Assembly: GCF_008326425.1 (NCBI RefSeq) | Contig: NZ_AP018929.1 | Location: 1,006,875 to 1,070,874, forward strand | DNA: 64,000 bases | From: Sulfuracidifex tepidarius | GTDB lineage: Archaea; Thermoproteota; Thermoprotei_A; Sulfolobales; Sulfolobaceae | Reading direction: 5' to 3' | In this document: positions 20,493 through 32,569 of the stretch, piece by piece | How the letters are laid out: each line of letters begins with the position of its first letter | How positions within the stretch are numbered: position 1 is the stretch's first letter | Notes under the pieces: generated by a model | The model's database searches: none | What the model saw: only the letters and a program-made list of their open reading frames with translations | Told to the model about the DNA's origin: nothing | Translations under genes and position numbers: made by a program

Positions 20493-22862
20493 TCAATACC
20501 TCATTTTCCTTTTAGCGCCGCTGGACTCCTCCAAGATGATTTTGTGCTCTACTGAAGCTATGTACCTTCTAGTCCTCACAACGGTGTCTGGGTTGACGCT
20601 GACGCTGTCAATCCCTGCCCTCACTAGCTGTTCTGCAACTTCAGGGTAATTACTTGGAGCCTGACCGCATATGGACACGGTAGCTCCGTTTCTATGTGCG
20701 GTTTTTATCAGCCTGCGTATTGACGCCATCACTGCTGGGTCTCTCTCGTCGTAGTATCCCATGCTAGCAAGCAAGTCCGAGTCCCTGTCTACACCTAATG
20801 TAAGCTGAGTCAAATCATTGCTCCCAACGCTGAAGCCGTCCACCATCTTCGAGAACTCATCCGCAAGTACAACAACTGAGGGTACCTCAGCCATTATCCA
20901 GACTTTGAAGTCCGAACTTCTCCTCAATCCCTCCTCTTCCATGATCGAGATTGCTCTCCTAAGTTCCCATGTCGTCCTCACGAAGGGGAACATCACCCAG
21001 ACGTTCTTTAACCCCATCTCTTCTCTAGCTTTGAGTATAGCCCTAACCTCAAGCCTGAAGGCTGGCTCGTATACTTTGCTTACGTATCTAGACACTCCTC
21101 TCCATCCAATCATCGGGTTCCTCTCCTCGGGCTCAAACTCCTCACCACCTTGAAGTTTTCTGTACTCGTTGGTCTTGAAGTCAGAGAACCTTACTACAAC
21201 TGGTCTCGGATATATGGCTTGAGCAACCTTGGCTACTCCCTCGGATAGTTTATCTATGAATAGATTTGATTGTCCAGTCTTAATCAGATAAAGTGGATGA
21301 TATTTAACCCATTCGCTAACTATGAACTCTATCCTCATCAGACCAATTCCGTCAAATGGAAGGTCTTGGTATTTGTCTATCAGAGTGGGCTCTCCTAAAT
21401 TCATGTATATCTTGGTAGCAGTAACCGGGTACAAGCTCATGAGCAACTCTTTGCTCAAACCAGTAGTGCTAGCTGTTGTAGCAGGTTTCTCTTCTTCTTT
21501 TGGAAGAAGTCTACCGTCGTACACTATTCCGCGTATAGCGTCTACAGTTATCTCCTGTCCGTCCTTGATAACCTTTGTGGCGTCCTTGCTTCCAACTATC
21601 GCTGGAACGCCTAACTCCCTCGAAACTATGGAAGCATGACTTGTCATTCCACCTTCATCGGTCACTATAGCTCCTGCTATCTTCATAATCGGAACCCAAT
21701 CAGGATCAGTCATTCTGGTCACGAGAATCTGACCTTTCTGGAAGTCCTTAGCGTCAGATAGATCGAATATGACTCTGGCTATTCCTGACGCTATACCAGG
21801 GCTTGCTGGGAGACCCTTCACTATGACTTTCCCTGTCTGCAGGTTCTTTTCCTCTGTCTCTGCCTTCTTTTCAACCTTCCTAGATGACCAGTACGTCTCA
21901 GGTCTAGCTTGAACTATGAATACACTTTCAGGGAAAACGAAATCTGAATCTATTGCCCATTCTATGTCCATTGGTCTCTTGTAGTGATCTTCAATCTTCA
22001 GACCTAACTTAGCAAGTTCTATGGCTTCCTCCTCAGAGAAGGAGATCGTCTCAGCCTCGGTTCCCTCTATCTTAATTTCTTTGTTTGTGTTTGTGGATTT
22101 ATCATAAACTATCTTCAATGTCTTGTTAGACACTTTCCTTTCCTTCACCTTGAGGGTTGCCTTATCTATCACATATTCGTCAGGAGTTACCTTCCCTCCT
22201 ACGATTGCCTCTCCTAAACCCCAGCTTCCTTCAATTACTACTACGTCACTCTCGCCAGTTGCAGGGTGAAGCGTGAACATAACTCCAGAAGTTCTCGAAT
22301 TAACCATCTTTTGAACTACTACTGCCATTGATACACTCAAAGTGTCAATTGACTTTGACTTCCTGTATTCTATTGCACGTGCTGTGTATAGGCTAGCCCA
22401 GACTTTCTTTACGTTCTCTAAAAGATGCTCCCTGTCAACGTTAAGGTAGGTGTCCTGCTGGCCTGCAAAGCTAGCCTCAGCTATATCCTCAGCTGTTGCA
22501 GAAGATCTCACAGCTACGAGGATGTCCTTACCGACCTTTCTCCTCAGCTCGTCGAAGGATGACATGATAGACTGCTCTAAGTCCTCGGGTATTTTGGATT
22601 CCATGATGAGAGACTTTATCCTGTCGCTAGCCTCAAAGGAGTCCTTTGATGATGATAGAACATCAGCTATCTTGTTCTTCAAGTTGTTATGCTCAATAAA
22701 ATAATCGAACGATTTAGAGGTTATTACGAACCCTGGAGGAACTCGTATGCCAAAGCTTACAAGCTCCCCTAAATTAGCGCCCTTGCCCCCGACGAGCTCT
22801 ATCATCTCCTTCCTTATATTAATAAGGTCGAGAACAAGAGCCTCTTTAAGAGACTCGACCAA
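20493..22862 (-). CDS. ppsA: phosphoenolpyruvate synthase
   Basis: It makes PEP from pyruvate and ATP, the entry to gluconeogenesis. The N-terminal ATP-grasp domain starts with [10 protein letters not shown]. The swivelling phosphohistidine domain has the catalytic His in [10 protein letters not shown]. The C-terminal barrel contains [16 protein letters not shown] and the Cys in SICGQAPS. At 789 aa the protein is full length. It is a single gene between convergent and divergent neighbours. Confidence 0.96.
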   Translation of the reverse strand: MVESLKEALVLDLINIRKEMIELVGGKGANLGELVSFGIRVPPGFVITSKSFDYFIEHNNLKNKIADVLSSSKDSFEASDRIKSLIMESKIPEDLEQSIMSSFDELRRKVGKDILVAVRSSATAEDIAEASFAGQQDTYLNVDREHLLENVKKVWASLYTARAIEYRKSKSIDTLSVSMAVVVQKMVNSRTSGVMFTLHPATGESDVVVIEGSWGLGEAIVGGKVTPDEYVIDKATLKVKERKVSNKTLKIVYDKSTNTNKEIKIEGTEAETISFSEEEAIELAKLGLKIEDHYKRPMDIEWAIDSDFVFPESVFIVQARPETYWSSRKVEKKAETEEKNLQTGKVIVKGLPASPGIASGIARVIFDLSDAKDFQKGQILVTRMTDPDWVPIMKIAGAIVTDEGGMTSHASIVSRELGVPAIVGSKDATKVIKDGQEITVDAIRGIVYDGRLLPKEEEKPATTASTTGLSKELLMSLYPVTATKIYMNLGEPTLIDKYQDLPFDGIGLMRIEFIVSEWVKYHPLYLIKTGQSNLFIDKLSEGVAKVAQAIYPRPVVVRFSDFKTNEYRKLQGGEEFEPEERNPMIGWRGVSRYVSKVYEPAFRLEVRAILKAREEMGLKNVWVMFPFVRTTWELRRAISIMEEEGLRRSSDFKVWIMAEVPSVVVLADEFSKMVDGFSVGSNDLTQLTLGVDRDSDLLASMGYYDERDPAVMASIRRLIKTAHRNGATVSICGQAPSNYPEVAEQLVRAGIDSVSVNPDTVVRTRRYIASVEHKIILEESSGAKRKMRY

Positions 22863-22979
22863 TCAATTATCCCCATTATATAATAAAGGAGGACGTTATA
22901 AAAAACTTTTTACAGTTATATACTATCGTAAAAAGGGTAGGGAAGAAATATTATTTATTAGAAAGTTACAGATTTACTT

Positions 22980-23651
22980 TCACTTTTGTTCAGTGCCGTT
23001 GGAGGCTTTCTGTGTAGAAGTTACGAAGCCTGGAAGTTCTGGGAAGTTCTCCTTCATTCTCTGCTCTGCTACTACGGCTGCTTCGTTCAGTATCTTCCTT
23101 GCCTCCGGCGATGCTGTAGTGAAGTCTACTCCTCCTCCGGTGAAGTCTCCAGCCTCGAATACTGCCTCCTGTAGGCCTTCCTCTAACTCTGATAGTTCCA
23201 TGCTTATCTCCGGCATTACCCCTCTCATTGAGTTCCTGAGCTCGTTTACCACACCTATCACGGGAACTAGGTTGGTGAACACGTCTCCCAGCTCCGTTAC
23301 TGTCTCAAGCCTTAACTGAACTTGTTCTAGGGCAATTTGAGTCGTGAGTAGTTGTTTGCTTATCTTCCTTATCTCTGCTATCTCGTTTGCATACATAGCT
23401 GCCCTCATGTTATCCTTGCTCATTTGAGCATCTACTACTTTCTCGAAAAGGACTCTGTCCCTCTCCTGCATTCTGGAAACGTGAACTTCGAGTCTGCTTA
23501 TCATAGTCTTAAGTCTGTAGTTAGCCATCACCAGTCTATACCTCAAAGGCTCCTTAGGCTTGAATGCACCCTTTATCTTCTCAGCTACGCTAGGCTCCTG
23601 CTTCCCTCCACCCCAATTCTTTATGAAATCATTCACCTTTGTGCTTGCCAT
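22980..23651 (-). CDS. cdvB2: ESCRT-III paralogue, probably CdvB2
   Basis: A 223-aa CdvB paralogue: the helical ESCRT-III core aligns with CdvB over residues about 40-200 (compare [20 protein letters not shown] with Cdv[21 protein letters not shown]). It has no C-terminal winged helix, so it should not bind CdvA directly. Family knowledge: the short CdvB1/B2 proteins act with CdvB in constriction and scission. The B2 label rests on gene order (beside ppsA, in the same region as cdvABC), not on a tree. It is monocistronic and divergent from the gene at 23724. Confidence 0.88.
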   Translation of the reverse strand: MASTKVNDFIKNWGGGKQEPSVAEKIKGAFKPKEPLRYRLVMANYRLKTMISRLEVHVSRMQERDRVLFEKVVDAQMSKDNMRAAMYANEIAEIRKISKQLLTTQIALEQVQLRLETVTELGDVFTNLVPVIGVVNELRNSMRGVMPEISMELSELEEGLQEAVFEAGDFTGGGVDFTTASPEARKILNEAAVVAEQRMKENFPELPGFVTSTQKASNGTEQK

Positions 23652-23723
23652 CTTATCTTCATACTTGATTAGGAAAACAGTTAAAGGAAGGAATCTTATA
23701 ATACGATGATCCGAAGTGAGATA

Positions 23724-24005
23724 ATGATGCGTTACTTTTCCGTTGTAAATAATGGCAAAACTCTTTTAATAAAAAACGTATCCGAAAGGGTTTTGACGCT
23801 TTTAGCGGTGACTGTAAAGTATGGAGTTACCGTAGACACAGTTGACGGAATGGGAATAAGGAACATAGGCGATGACCTTAGAATAAATAAAACCTTAGGT
23901 CAGGGAGAAACGGTCGAAGTTCCCTTGAAGCTACCAGATCCAGTTTTGTTAGTCGTTATATTCAAAGATGGCGAAGTGTTCAGGAGGGAAGATATCTCGA
24001 TTTGA
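23724..24005 (+). CDS. hypothetical protein, about 93 aa
   Basis: A small beta-rich protein of unknown family, ending 26 bp inside the convergent ubiD gene. A TATA box (TCTTATAATA, 23694-23703) places the transcript start near 23724, where ATGATG occurs, so I prefer this start over the ATG at 23706. The same AT-rich stretch probably serves the divergent cdvB paralogue. Confidence 0.55.
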   Translation: MMRYFSVVNNGKTLLIKNVSERVLTLLAVTVKYGVTVDTVDGMGIRNIGDDLRINKTLGQGETVEVPLKLPDPVLLVVIFKDGEVFRREDISI

Positions 24006-25422
24006 GTTTAGAAATTATTTCCTCCGCCTTCTTTTGCACGTCAGGATCAGAGGTTACTTCTTCAGGCCACTCTCTTCCTGTCTCCTCCTTGAATTTCCTT
24101 GTAGCATCTATCCCTATCTTGCTGCCGAGAGGAGGAGAGGGCGTACTGAAGTCTAGGGAGTCCGTGAGAACGTTGTTAACTATCATCACGTCTCTCTGTG
24201 GGTCTACTCTAGTTGATAGGGCAAATAGCACCTCGTTCAGGTCATGTACATCTACGTCAGAATCAACCACGATCACGAACTTAAGAAGGCTTAGTTGTCC
24301 CAATCCCCAAATCGCCATCATTGCACGTTTAGCCTGACCAGGATAGTATTTTTTCACAGAGAAAATCCCCACTCCTGTAAATACGCCGTATTCTGGGAGG
24401 TTCATGTCCACTAGCTCAGGAATGACCATCTTTGCAAATGGCAAGAATATCCTCTCTACTCCCTTCCCTATCCAAGCGTCCTCAAGAGGCGGTTTCCCCA
24501 CCGAAGTCACGTGAAAATAAGGGTCTTCCCTAGAGTAGCTCTTAGTCAGATGAAAAACAGGGAACAAGTCCTTTGGAGTGTAGTATCCGAGATGATCACC
24601 GAATGGACCTTCATCCATAAGTTCGTCTGTGTTCACATAGCCCTCAAACACGGTCTCCGCTGATGATGGAACCATGATCCCGTTATCGAGTTCCGTAACC
24701 CCTACTCCTTCTCCTCTCATAATGCCTGCGAACAAATACTTATCCAGACCAGCGGGGACTGGAGAAGCTGCCGTAAATGCTACAGCTGGGTCGACCCCGT
24801 TAACTATAGCTACGGGTACCTTGGTGATTCCCTTCTCTTTATACCTCATGGCAGTCATAGAACCTCTCTTAAATGCTTGCCAATGTATTATTGCTCTCTC
24901 ATCATCTATAATCTGAATTCTATACACACTTACATTATGAACTCCAGTATCTGGATCTTTTGTTATGGTCAAAGAGAAAGTAAAGAACCTTCCAGCGTCT
25001 TTAGGCCACGTCTTTATTGCAGGGACAGAAGTGAGCTTCAGATCCGATTTCGCGAAAGATGGCTTCTTAGCTCTCGGAGTGAACTTCCCCAGCTTTAAAA
25101 CATCACGGAGAGACTTAACCTTGTCCAGCAACGTCACTGGCATGTCTGAGAAGCCTTCAAGGAAACTTTTGGAAATGGACTCCAAATCTCTGGTTTGAAG
25201 CACATCATAGACCCCCTCCAACGAGTAAAATACATTTGACACTACCTTCCATTTAGGAAATTCTTTAACTCTACTAAAGATCAAAGGATATAGATGAGAG
25301 TATGTTGCCTTTCTGCTTATTTCAGCTATCTCTAGATCGGTACTAACTTCGGAATCTACCTCTATGAGTTTGCCGTTTTTCCTCATGTAGTTTAAGTACT
25401 CACGTAAATCGGAGAACGCCAT
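23980..25422 (-). CDS. UbiD-family (prenylated-FMN) decarboxylase
   Basis: A 480-aa member of the UbiD/Fdc family, which reversibly decarboxylates unsaturated or aromatic acids using prenylated FMN. The family motif [14 protein letters not shown] with its catalytic acid, the earlier ELDNGIMVP, and the N-terminal [18 protein letters not shown] are visible. The substrate cannot be deduced; in some archaea a homologue acts in a modified mevalonate route, but Sulfolobales are known to have other mevalonate enzymes. No ubiX-like gene is nearby. Confidence 0.85.
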   Translation of the reverse strand: MAFSDLREYLNYMRKNGKLIEVDSEVSTDLEIAEISRKATYSHLYPLIFSRVKEFPKWKVVSNVFYSLEGVYDVLQTRDLESISKSFLEGFSDMPVTLLDKVKSLRDVLKLGKFTPRAKKPSFAKSDLKLTSVPAIKTWPKDAGRFFTFSLTITKDPDTGVHNVSVYRIQIIDDERAIIHWQAFKRGSMTAMRYKEKGITKVPVAIVNGVDPAVAFTAASPVPAGLDKYLFAGIMRGEGVGVTELDNGIMVPSSAETVFEGYVNTDELMDEGPFGDHLGYYTPKDLFPVFHLTKSYSREDPYFHVTSVGKPPLEDAWIGKGVERIFLPFAKMVIPELVDMNLPEYGVFTGVGIFSVKKYYPGQAKRAMMAIWGLGQLSLLKFVIVVDSDVDVHDLNEVLFALSTRVDPQRDVMIVNNVLTDSLDFSTPSPPLGSKIGIDATRKFKEETGREWPEEVTSDPDVQKKAEEIISKLKSRYLPS

Positions 25423-25504
25423 TACGCAATAAAAGTTTTTTATGTTTAAAAAATAGTCTTAAGGACGTTGGTGAATCGCGGTTGGAAACAAACTAGACGG
25501 AGTA

Positions 25505-26698
25505 ATGAAATGTTTAGAATGTGGTTATGAAAAGGAAATAGACCAAAATGCTATATTATGTCCTAAATGTGGGGGACTAATGGAAATTATAGTGGAGCCA
25601 CCCTCCAATTTCTCTTTCTCAGAATTGAGGGGGCGTGGGGTTTGGAGATACAAGAAGCTAATAGCAGGAGAGTACAAGAGGCTTATATCTATAAATGAGG
25701 GAGGGACTCCTCTAATTAGGTCTTGTAATATTAACAAGAACTTGTACATGAAGTACGAGGGGGTGAATCCCACGGGCAGCTTTAAGGACAGAGGAATGAC
25801 TGTAGCCGTCAGTTCTGCCGTCTCAAATGGCTATAAGACTGTCATCGCTGCTTCCACAGGAAACACTGCTGCTGCAGCTGCTGCCTATGCTGCAAGAGCA
25901 GGTATTAAGAGCTTCATAGTTTTACCTAAAGGAAAGGTAGCATTAGGAAAATTAGCTCAGTCAATACTTTACGGAACAACTATTATGGAAGTTGAGGGCA
26001 GCTTTGACGTTGCGATGGGGGCTGTAATGAAGCTCTACAAGGACCTTGGAATAGTCTACCCGTTGAACTCGTTTAACCCTTGGAGGCTTGAAGGACAGAA
26101 GACTATAGCTTTCGAGATCACTGAGGATATTGGAGTTCCAGACGCAGTTATAGTACCTGTCGGAAACGCGGGGAACATCTATGCGATATGGAAGGGTTTC
26201 ACGGAACTAGTGAAAGCCGGAGTAACAGATAAAATCCCCAGGATGATAGGTGTCCAGGCCGAAGGGGCATCTCCAATAGCAAGGGCATTCATAGAAGGGA
26301 GTCAGTCTCCCGTCTTCACTGACAGCCCTGAGACAGTAGCTACTGCAATAAGGATAGGGAAACCGGTAAACTGGAGGAAGGCAATGAAGGCTGTAAGGGA
26401 ATCTAATGGAACGATGTTAGTCGTCTCTGATAACGAGATACTTAAGGCACAACGTGATCTGGCAAGGAAGGAAGGAGTAGGCGCAGAACCTGCTTCCGCA
26501 GCGTCACTGGCGGGATATTACAAGGCTTTAGATAGGAAAATTATATCGCCTGATGAGAAGGTAGCAATCATACTCACGGGCCATTCCCTCAAGGATCCAG
26601 ATTCAATGGGAAAAGCAGAGACCAAGAGAATTCTTATCAATCCCTCGTTTATTGAAAAAATCATTCTAGAGGAGGTGAACGACCATAATAGTAGTTAA
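25505..26698 (+). CDS. thrC: threonine synthase
   Basis: It converts O-phosphohomoserine to threonine. An N-terminal zinc ribbon (CLECGY...CPKCGG) is followed by the fold-type II PLP domain with the cofactor lysine in [11 protein letters not shown] and the phosphate loop PVGNAGN. At 397 aa it is full length. GGAG precedes the ATG by a few nt. It is the first gene of thrC-lysC-asd, and its last codons overlap the probable lysC start. Confidence 0.93.
   Translation: MKCLECGYEKEIDQNAILCPKCGGLMEIIVEPPSNFSFSELRGRGVWRYKKLIAGEYKRLISINEGGTPLIRSCNINKNLYMKYEGVNPTGSFKDRGMTVAVSSAVSNGYKTVIAASTGNTAAAAAAYAARAGIKSFIVLPKGKVALGKLAQSILYGTTIMEVEGSFDVAMGAVMKLYKDLGIVYPLNSFNPWRLEGQKTIAFEITEDIGVPDAVIVPVGNAGNIYAIWKGFTELVKAGVTDKIPRMIGVQAEGASPIARAFIEGSQSPVFTDSPETVATAIRIGKPVNWRKAMKAVRESNGTMLVVSDNEILKAQRDLARKEGVGAEPASAASLAGYYKALDRKIISPDEKVAIILTGHSLKDPDSMGKAETKRILINPSFIEKIILEEVNDHNSS
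26671..26690 (+). promoter_or_regulatory. Shine-Dalgarno and probable ATA start of lysC
   Basis: GGAGGTGA at 26671-26678 is an ideal Shine-Dalgarno. Six nt later comes ATA (26685-26687), followed by another ATA. The TGA inside the motif is an in-frame stop for lysC, so no start can lie further upstream. The first ATG/GTG/TTG codon in frame is GTG 26787, too far in to keep the kinase motif. Confidence 0.7.
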
Positions 26699-28025
26699 AA
26701 TTGGAGGTTCGATCCAGAAGGACGAGAAGGACTACGATCTAATAGTTAAAAAGATTGAAAGTTATAGTAAGCAAGATAGACTAGTTGTGGTGACCTCAGC
26801 TATTAAGGGCGTCACAAACGACCTAATTCAGATATCTAGCTCCATCGATAAGGCAGTAGAGATAGTAAGCGATATCTACGACAGACACATTAAGTTACTG
26901 GGGAAAGTTACAGACGGCAAGGAGTTCGAGAAGGCCTTCAGAGATATTTCAAAGTTGGCTGATGAGCTCTTTAGGGTTGCGTGGTCTATAAGGGTTCTGG
27001 GAGAGGTGACGCCTAGAACCAGGGATTATATACTTTCCTTTGGTGAAAGGATGGCCGTGATAGCTCTTTCCGCCGTTCTCAGGGCTAACGGAATAGATGC
27101 CTCTGGGATAGTCGATCCTCCCTTCATAACCGACTCAAATTTCGGTGACGCTAACATAATCCCAGACGCTTCAGAGGCTAGAATGAAGAACTTGATATCA
27201 GACGTGAAATCTAATGTCGTGGTCTTTCCAGGCTTCATAGGGACAACTAAGGATGGAAAGACCACCACACTTGGTAGAGGAGGAAGTGATTACTCCGCCA
27301 CTTCCATAGCTAAAGTCCTAGGAATTAACAAGGTTAAATTAGTAACAGAAGTCCCTGGGATAATGACAGGAGACCCGAGGAAGTTCAACAACGCTAAGAG
27401 CATTCCCCGCCTTTCCCTGGAGGAAGCTATAGAACTCGCACAGCTCGGAGCCAAGAGGCTACACCCCAGAACCTTCGACCCCATGTTCCATTCTGACATA
27501 ACAGTTGAGGTGGAATCGCTTTACGAGAGCGGTTCTACAGTTATAAACGGTGAATGCACTAACGAGGACGCGGTTAAGGGGATAGCAATGCTGGATCAAT
27601 TGAAGATGGTCTCTGTAGAGAGTACTAAGATTGTAGGAAAAGTAGGTTCAGCCTCAGCTATAATGACAGAGGCCAGAGATGTAGGTGTGAACATAATTGC
27701 GATCTCCCAACCAGCATCTGAGACCACAATAAACTTGGTTGTAGATGAGAAGTCAGTCCCAAGCCTCATAGACAGATTGTCACAACTGAAGGGAAATCTC
27801 ATAAAGAACGTTAGATTAGAGGACGTTTCAGCCATAAGCGTGGTAGGATGCGGAATGAGGAAAACCGAGATATCATCTAAGTTATTAGGAATAGCGTCCT
27901 CATATGACCCTATAATGATATCGAGAGGGCTCTCAAGGGTAAGCACTACTTTTATAGTCAACAGCGGAAATGCTGAAGTACTAGGTAGAGAACTTCATAA
28001 CGAGGTGTTGAAATGGACAAAATAA
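26685..28025 (+). CDS. lysC: aspartate kinase
   Basis: It phosphorylates aspartate at the entry to the Thr/Met/Lys branch. From ATA 26685 the protein begins with the essential KIGGS ATP-binding motif, then [21 protein letters not shown] and two C-terminal ACT domains (from about [12 protein letters not shown]). About 446 aa, normal for the family. A GTG start at 26787 would give 412 aa and lose KIGGS, so it is not credible. The start is therefore non-standard, or one base differs from the true sequence. It overlaps thrC by 14 bp and asd by 13 bp. Confidence 0.9.
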   Translation: MIVVKIGGSIQKDEKDYDLIVKKIESYSKQDRLVVVTSAIKGVTNDLIQISSSIDKAVEIVSDIYDRHIKLLGKVTDGKEFEKAFRDISKLADELFRVAWSIRVLGEVTPRTRDYILSFGERMAVIALSAVLRANGIDASGIVDPPFITDSNFGDANIIPDASEARMKNLISDVKSNVVVFPGFIGTTKDGKTTTLGRGGSDYSATSIAKVLGINKVKLVTEVPGIMTGDPRKFNNAKSIPRLSLEEAIELAQLGAKRLHPRTFDPMFHSDITVEVESLYESGSTVINGECTNEDAVKGIAMLDQLKMVSVESTKIVGKVGSASAIMTEARDVGVNIIAISQPASETTINLVVDEKSVPSLIDRLSQLKGNLIKNVRLEDVSAISVVGCGMRKTEISSKLLGIASSYDPIMISRGLSRVSTTFIVNSGNAEVLGRELHNEVLKWTK

Positions 28026-29056
28026 AGGTGTCACTCCTGGGATCTACGGGAATGGTAGGACAGAAAATGGTGAGAATCCTCTCCTCTCACCCTTTCATAG
28101 AGCTCACTAAGGTTAGTGCATCCCCGTCAAAGGTAGGCAAGAAATATGAGGAATCTGTTAGATGGATTGAACAAGGAGATATTCCCGACCAAGTCAAGGA
28201 AATGAGAATGGTCTCCACCAGTCCAGAGGATCACAAAGACGTGGACGTAGTTCTATCTGCCCTTCCGAACGACCTTGCAGAAGATGTAGAATTGAAGCTT
28301 GTGAAGGAAGGAATAACCGTGATATCTAACGCTTCCCCGTTTAGGATGGACCCAGACGTTCCACTCATAAACCCAGAAGTGAACTGGGAACATCTGCAGA
28401 TACTCAAGCACCAAAGGGAGAGGAAAGGCTGGAAAGGAGTTATGGTTAAGAATCCTAACTGCACCGCTTCCATCATGACAATGCCACTTAAACCGATCTT
28501 CTCTTCAGTTTCTTCGAAAAGGACGTTCATCACTACGCTCCAGGCGGTAAGCGGAGCAGGCTATTCAGGTCTGCCTTTCATGGCAATAGAGAATAACGTT
28601 ATACCTTACATTAAGGGAGAGGAGGACAAGATACCCAAGGAGATAAACAAGATGTTGGGGAAAATAGAGGATGGTAAAATAAAGAATGCCAACAACGTGA
28701 TTTACGTCACGTCTACTAGGGTTCCAGTCAAAGTAGGACACATGGGCGTCATAAACGTGGAGCTTCAGGAGAAGGTAGACCCTGAGTCCGTGAAAAGGTC
28801 AATAAGAGAATTCAAGTCCCTTCCTCAACTGAGGGGTTTACCCACTGCGCCGAAGTTTCCAATAGTGCTCAGGGATGAGGAGGACAGACCTCAGCCAGCT
28901 AGAGATTTAAGTGAGGGAATGTCGACAAGCGTCGGTAGAATTAAGGTGGAAGACGATATACTTAGGTTCGTAGTCTTAGGAGACAACCTGGTAAGGGGTG
29001 CAGCAGGGATAACTGTGCTTACCTTAGAAGTCATGAAGGAACTAGGATATATATAA
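28013..29056 (+). CDS. asd: aspartate-semialdehyde dehydrogenase
   Basis: It reduces aspartyl phosphate to the semialdehyde. The NADP loop [13 protein letters not shown] is at the N-terminus. The nucleophile Cys is in KNPNCTAS, and the catalytic His is in VPVKVGHMG. At 347 aa it belongs to the archaeal/fungal type. It overlaps lysC by 13 bp, completing a thrC-lysC-asd operon for threonine and methionine precursors. Confidence 0.94.
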   Translation: MDKIKVSLLGSTGMVGQKMVRILSSHPFIELTKVSASPSKVGKKYEESVRWIEQGDIPDQVKEMRMVSTSPEDHKDVDVVLSALPNDLAEDVELKLVKEGITVISNASPFRMDPDVPLINPEVNWEHLQILKHQRERKGWKGVMVKNPNCTASIMTMPLKPIFSSVSSKRTFITTLQAVSGAGYSGLPFMAIENNVIPYIKGEEDKIPKEINKMLGKIEDGKIKNANNVIYVTSTRVPVKVGHMGVINVELQEKVDPESVKRSIREFKSLPQLRGLPTAPKFPIVLRDEEDRPQPARDLSEGMSTSVGRIKVEDDILRFVVLGDNLVRGAAGITVLTLEVMKELGYI

Positions 29057-29080
29057 AAAACGTGCTGAGAATTAAACTTC

Positions 29081-29710
29081 ATGACCATTTTCATAGATTT
29101 TCATACGCATACTTTCTTCAGTGACGGGAAAGCGTCCCCTAAGGAAATGTTCGAAACTGCTAAGAAGAAAGGAATTTTCATATCAATTACGGATCACGAT
29201 ACCTCCAAGGGTATAAAGGAGGTCAACGAGCTCCCCGTTATTCCCGGACAGGAGGTCACAACCCAGTTTGGACACGTTGTGATCCTATGTAACTTTCCTC
29301 CATCCCCTCCAAGTGACATAAAAGGACTCGTGGACTATGCTAAGGAGAACAGCTGTGTCGTGTTTCCATCACATCCCTTCGATATCTTTAGGGCTGGGAT
29401 AGGAGATCATGTATTTGATTACAAGTTTGATGCAATAGAGACCTTCAACTCAAAGGCCAACAGAGTAGCTAACGGGAAGGCGAAAGAGGCCGCTCTCAAA
29501 CTTGATCTCCCAGGGTTAGCCGATAGCGACTCCCATGTGCCGTCCGCAATAGGTTCAGCTTATAACGCAATAGAACTAAGCGAGTTTAACGTTGACGATA
29601 TACTAGATTCCGTAAGGAAAAAGAAGTCGAAACCAGTGGAGGTGGGTCTATCGGGAAAGGCTAAATTGGACATTGTAGTATGGCATATACAGAGGAAGCT
29701 GAAGAAATGA
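29081..29710 (+). CDS. PHP-domain metal-dependent phosphoesterase
   Basis: A 209-aa PHP (polymerase and histidinol phosphatase) domain protein. Metal ligands are visible in [23 protein letters not shown] and the DSDSH near residue 148. Such stand-alone PHP proteins hydrolyse phosphoesters, including nucleotides; the substrate is unknown. Its stop overlaps the ATG of nreA (ATGA), so a role in DNA or nucleotide metabolism is possible by context. Confidence 0.8.
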   Translation: MTIFIDFHTHTFFSDGKASPKEMFETAKKKGIFISITDHDTSKGIKEVNELPVIPGQEVTTQFGHVVILCNFPPSPPSDIKGLVDYAKENSCVVFPSHPFDIFRAGIGDHVFDYKFDAIETFNSKANRVANGKAKEAALKLDLPGLADSDSHVPSAIGSAYNAIELSEFNVDDILDSVRKKKSKPVEVGLSGKAKLDIVVWHIQRKLKK

Positions 29711-30936
29711 GGAAGATACCAGCTGAACTATGCGTCAAATGTAAAGGGTCTAAGTACCTTTGCGGACTATCCTATTGTCCAATCATCGAGAGATTTAGGT
29801 CTTTCATAAACGTGGTTCAAGGAATCAACGTCAACGACAAGAGTGTGAACGGTTCCTCTCCTCCCAGCGTAGTAGTAGGGGAGAGAGGTTACCCCAAGGT
29901 CAAAGTCATGTACAACGTACCTCCTAACGTGTACGGAGACGAAGCCAGGAAATACGAGGATCCCCTTGGGTGGTGGGGGAAAGCTACTTTGTCAGACATT
30001 ATAGGATACAGATCTGGGTTGCTCTCAGCTGTGAAGGATCAGCGAATAGAAGACCCGTGGAGTCTATACGAAAAAGAAATTTCAGTTTCCAGCGTTTCCC
30101 AAAAGCCTGTAAGATATGACGTCCTACTTTCATCAACACCAGATGCCAAGCTTAAGTTCGACGGTGTGATAATGCCTAGAGGTCCGTCAGCACCACTGCA
30201 AAACATCAAGGTTAACGATAACGCATCTTTGAGCAGGACTTTAGAGAAGCTAATTTTCGATGACTTGAAGGCATCTGAAGCTGTAGTTCAAGCTTACTCT
30301 CAAGGGGAGGACATCTATAAGTTGATCTCTGCAATGTCCATGGGCTTGTTAGGAGTGAAGAAGAACAGGAAGCTTGTTCCCACGAGATGGGCTATAACAT
30401 CTGTAGACAGTATAATCGGAACTTTTCTACTCGGGAAGGTGAAGGAGAGTACTAGGACTATAGATTCGGTCTCAGTCTACTATTCTTCCTACTTAGGGAA
30501 CTATTTCCATATAATTCTCTATCCGGGAAACTACCGTTCCTCATGGATAGAGATATGGTATCCACTCAGCTTATGGTCTAGCGAGACCACTGTGGTAGAG
30601 TTAAGCGAAAACTTCTGGGGCAAATACGAATACATGGATGGTGGGTATATGGCAGCCAGATTAGCTGTAATGGAGAAGTTACAAAAGGAAGACATACAAG
30701 CAGGTATCGTAATAATTAGGGAAATAACTAGCGAATACTACGCTCCAGTGGGAAATTGGCACATTAGAGAAACGGTGAGGAAAGCCATGGAAAACAAGAT
30801 TTCAACATTTGACAACGTAAGTGAGGCCTTCTCTTTCGTTCAAGATAGACTAAAGGATAAGAAAGTAAACTTGTTCGCCACAAGGTCTGTTTCAGATTTA
30901 GTTAAACAGAAGAAAATAGAGGATTTCTTCAAGTAG
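29707..30936 (+). CDS. nreA: DNA repair protein of the NreA family
   Basis: About 409 aa. The N-terminal [17 protein letters not shown] is the Cys-rich zinc motif of the Nre family, and the [20 protein letters not shown] region is its conserved core. The protein ends in QKKIEDFFK, a PCNA-interacting (PIP-box) motif, as known for NreA proteins that act in DNA-damage tolerance in archaea. ATG 29707 overlaps the stop of the PHP gene by 4 bp; the earlier ATG at 29680 is less likely. The biochemical activity of the family is not settled. Confidence 0.88.
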   Translation: MRKIPAELCVKCKGSKYLCGLSYCPIIERFRSFINVVQGINVNDKSVNGSSPPSVVVGERGYPKVKVMYNVPPNVYGDEARKYEDPLGWWGKATLSDIIGYRSGLLSAVKDQRIEDPWSLYEKEISVSSVSQKPVRYDVLLSSTPDAKLKFDGVIMPRGPSAPLQNIKVNDNASLSRTLEKLIFDDLKASEAVVQAYSQGEDIYKLISAMSMGLLGVKKNRKLVPTRWAITSVDSIIGTFLLGKVKESTRTIDSVSVYYSSYLGNYFHIILYPGNYRSSWIEIWYPLSLWSSETTVVELSENFWGKYEYMDGGYMAARLAVMEKLQKEDIQAGIVIIREITSEYYAPVGNWHIRETVRKAMENKISTFDNVSEAFSFVQDRLKDKKVNLFATRSVSDLVKQKKIEDFFK

Positions 30937-30996
30937 AGAGGACAAAGAAAGCAATAGCCACCGTGAATCACGCTTCCATCCTTCTTTTTTCTTAAC

Positions 30997-31920
30997 TCAC
31001 AAAAATAAACTGAAAACTGCCATGGCAGTGTAAAGCCTATTCTCAGCCTGATCCCATACCGCACTCCTCTTGCCGTCTATGACCTCCGCATCTACTTCCT
31101 CACCTCTAACTGCAGGAAGGCAATGCATGAAAATTGAGTCCTCCGTAGTATATTTCATCAAGTCAGATGTAACCCTATAGTTACCCAACTGTTTCTTCTT
31201 CGTTTCCGCTATGCTCTCTTCCCCCATGCTTATCCATACGTCAGTATAGACTACCGATGTTCCCCTGACTGCCTCATAAGGGTCTTCCATGAAATCCATA
31301 GAGGCACCGGTCTCGTCACATCTCTCCTCTATTCTCTCCATCAAGGAAGGATCGGGTCTCATAGACGACGGGGAGGCAACGTTCAAGTCGTAACCCAAGG
31401 AACAGGAGATTGAAGCCAGACTCATCAGAACGTTGTCCCTTCCATCACCAACGAAAGATATCTTCACTTTCCTATCTCCGAACTTCTCCTTGATCGTCAT
31501 CATATCAGTTAAACCTTGAAGGGGATGTGAAAAGTTGCTGAGCAAGTTTACTACAGGTAGACCAGAACTTCTCGCTAACCTCTCTAAAGTCTCATGCTTG
31601 AGCACCCTTGCACCTATTCCGTTCACCATCCTCCCCATCACCGCCCCTGTATCTTCCACTGTTTCCCCTCTAGAGAGTTGTAATACGTTCTTATCAAACA
31701 CCATCGGGAAACCACCGAGCTTATATACAGCTACCTCAGAGCTTATCCTTGTTCTGGTGCTCGGTTTCTCAAAGATCAATGCAACGCTCTTTCCTTCTAA
31801 GATTTTCTGTACAGAGTTAGTGTATACCCATCTCTTCATCATGAATGAGGTATCCAAAATTAATTCTATGTCTTTCCTCTGAAAGTCTAGCAGACAAAAG
31901 AAGTTCTTACCCTTTAGCAT
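30997..31920 (-). CDS. argF: ornithine carbamoyltransferase
   Basis: It makes citrulline from ornithine and carbamoyl phosphate. The carbamoyl-phosphate motif KPSTRTRIS is at about residue 53, HPLQGLTDM follows at about 131, and the ornithine-site Cys is in MHCLPAVRG. At 307 aa it is normal. Its 5' end overlaps the divergent regulator gene region by 2 bp of open frame, but that gene probably starts at 31952, leaving a short shared promoter region. Confidence 0.93.
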   Translation of the reverse strand: MLKGKNFFCLLDFQRKDIELILDTSFMMKRWVYTNSVQKILEGKSVALIFEKPSTRTRISSEVAVYKLGGFPMVFDKNVLQLSRGETVEDTGAVMGRMVNGIGARVLKHETLERLARSSGLPVVNLLSNFSHPLQGLTDMMTIKEKFGDRKVKISFVGDGRDNVLMSLASISCSLGYDLNVASPSSMRPDPSLMERIEERCDETGASMDFMEDPYEAVRGTSVVYTDVWISMGEESIAETKKKQLGNYRVTSDLMKYTTEDSIFMHCLPAVRGEEVDAEVIDGKRSAVWDQAENRLYTAMAVFSLFL

Positions 31921-31951
31921 GTCTTATAAACTATATTTGATCTTTTTAAAT

Positions 31952-32569
31952 ATGGACGTCCCATCGATAATCACTGAGATCACTTCGACTAGGCAGGGAA
32001 ATGCGCCCAAATACGATGAAGGGCATGTGGCTCTGGCTCTTATCACAATAAAGGAGAACCAACCTATAGGGAGGATCTCCCTCATGAAGAAGGTGGGTCT
32101 CAAGGAAGCAAGCATGAAAACGTTGATCAGAAGAATGAAAGAGCTGGGTCTGGTAGAAACGGATAAGATAGGTGGGACGGTTCTCACAGAGAAAGGGGAG
32201 TCCATTCTCGACCAGATATTGAAGAGGGTAGCCGTGAAACAGGTGACGCTCAAAAGTATAGGTTGGGACTCATACGGGATCCTCTTAAGAGGTGGCGAGT
32301 CTCTCTTACGTCAACATGGCGTCCTCGAGCTGAGAGACGAAGTTATAAAACAGGGAGCTGAGAGAGTGCTGATAGCAGTATTCGAAAACGGAAAGATAGA
32401 AATTCCCCCTAAAACAGACGATATGGCGATGGGAAATCTTCTACAGGAAATATCTGAAGCTTTCAAGGAGGCTAAAGAGGGAGATATGGCGATCTTCATA
32501 ACCCCTCAGGATTTAAGACTAGCGTTAAAAGTATCAGTAAAAATACTGGAGAACGTAAATGTCGCTTAA
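31952..32569 (+). CDS. winged-helix regulator (DUF4443-like)
   Basis: About 205 aa. Residues about 15-75 form a winged helix (GRISLMKKVGLKEASMKTL is the recognition half), followed by an alpha/beta domain that resembles DUF4443. ATG 31952 is chosen over 31919 because it leaves room for a promoter shared with argF. It overlaps the next gene by 11 bp. It may regulate argF or its own operon; there is no direct evidence. Confidence 0.7.
   Translation: MDVPSIITEITSTRQGNAPKYDEGHVALALITIKENQPIGRISLMKKVGLKEASMKTLIRRMKELGLVETDKIGGTVLTEKGESILDQILKRVAVKQVTLKSIGWDSYGILLRGGESLLRQHGVLELRDEVIKQGAERVLIAVFENGKIEIPPKTDDMAMGNLLQEISEAFKEAKEGDMAIFITPQDLRLALKVSVKILENVNVA

Noticed and set aside
30962-30972. Short palindrome CGTGAATCACG between nreA and argF
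   Set aside because: The arms are only 5 bp and it lies between convergent gene ends. It is too weak to call a terminator or operator.
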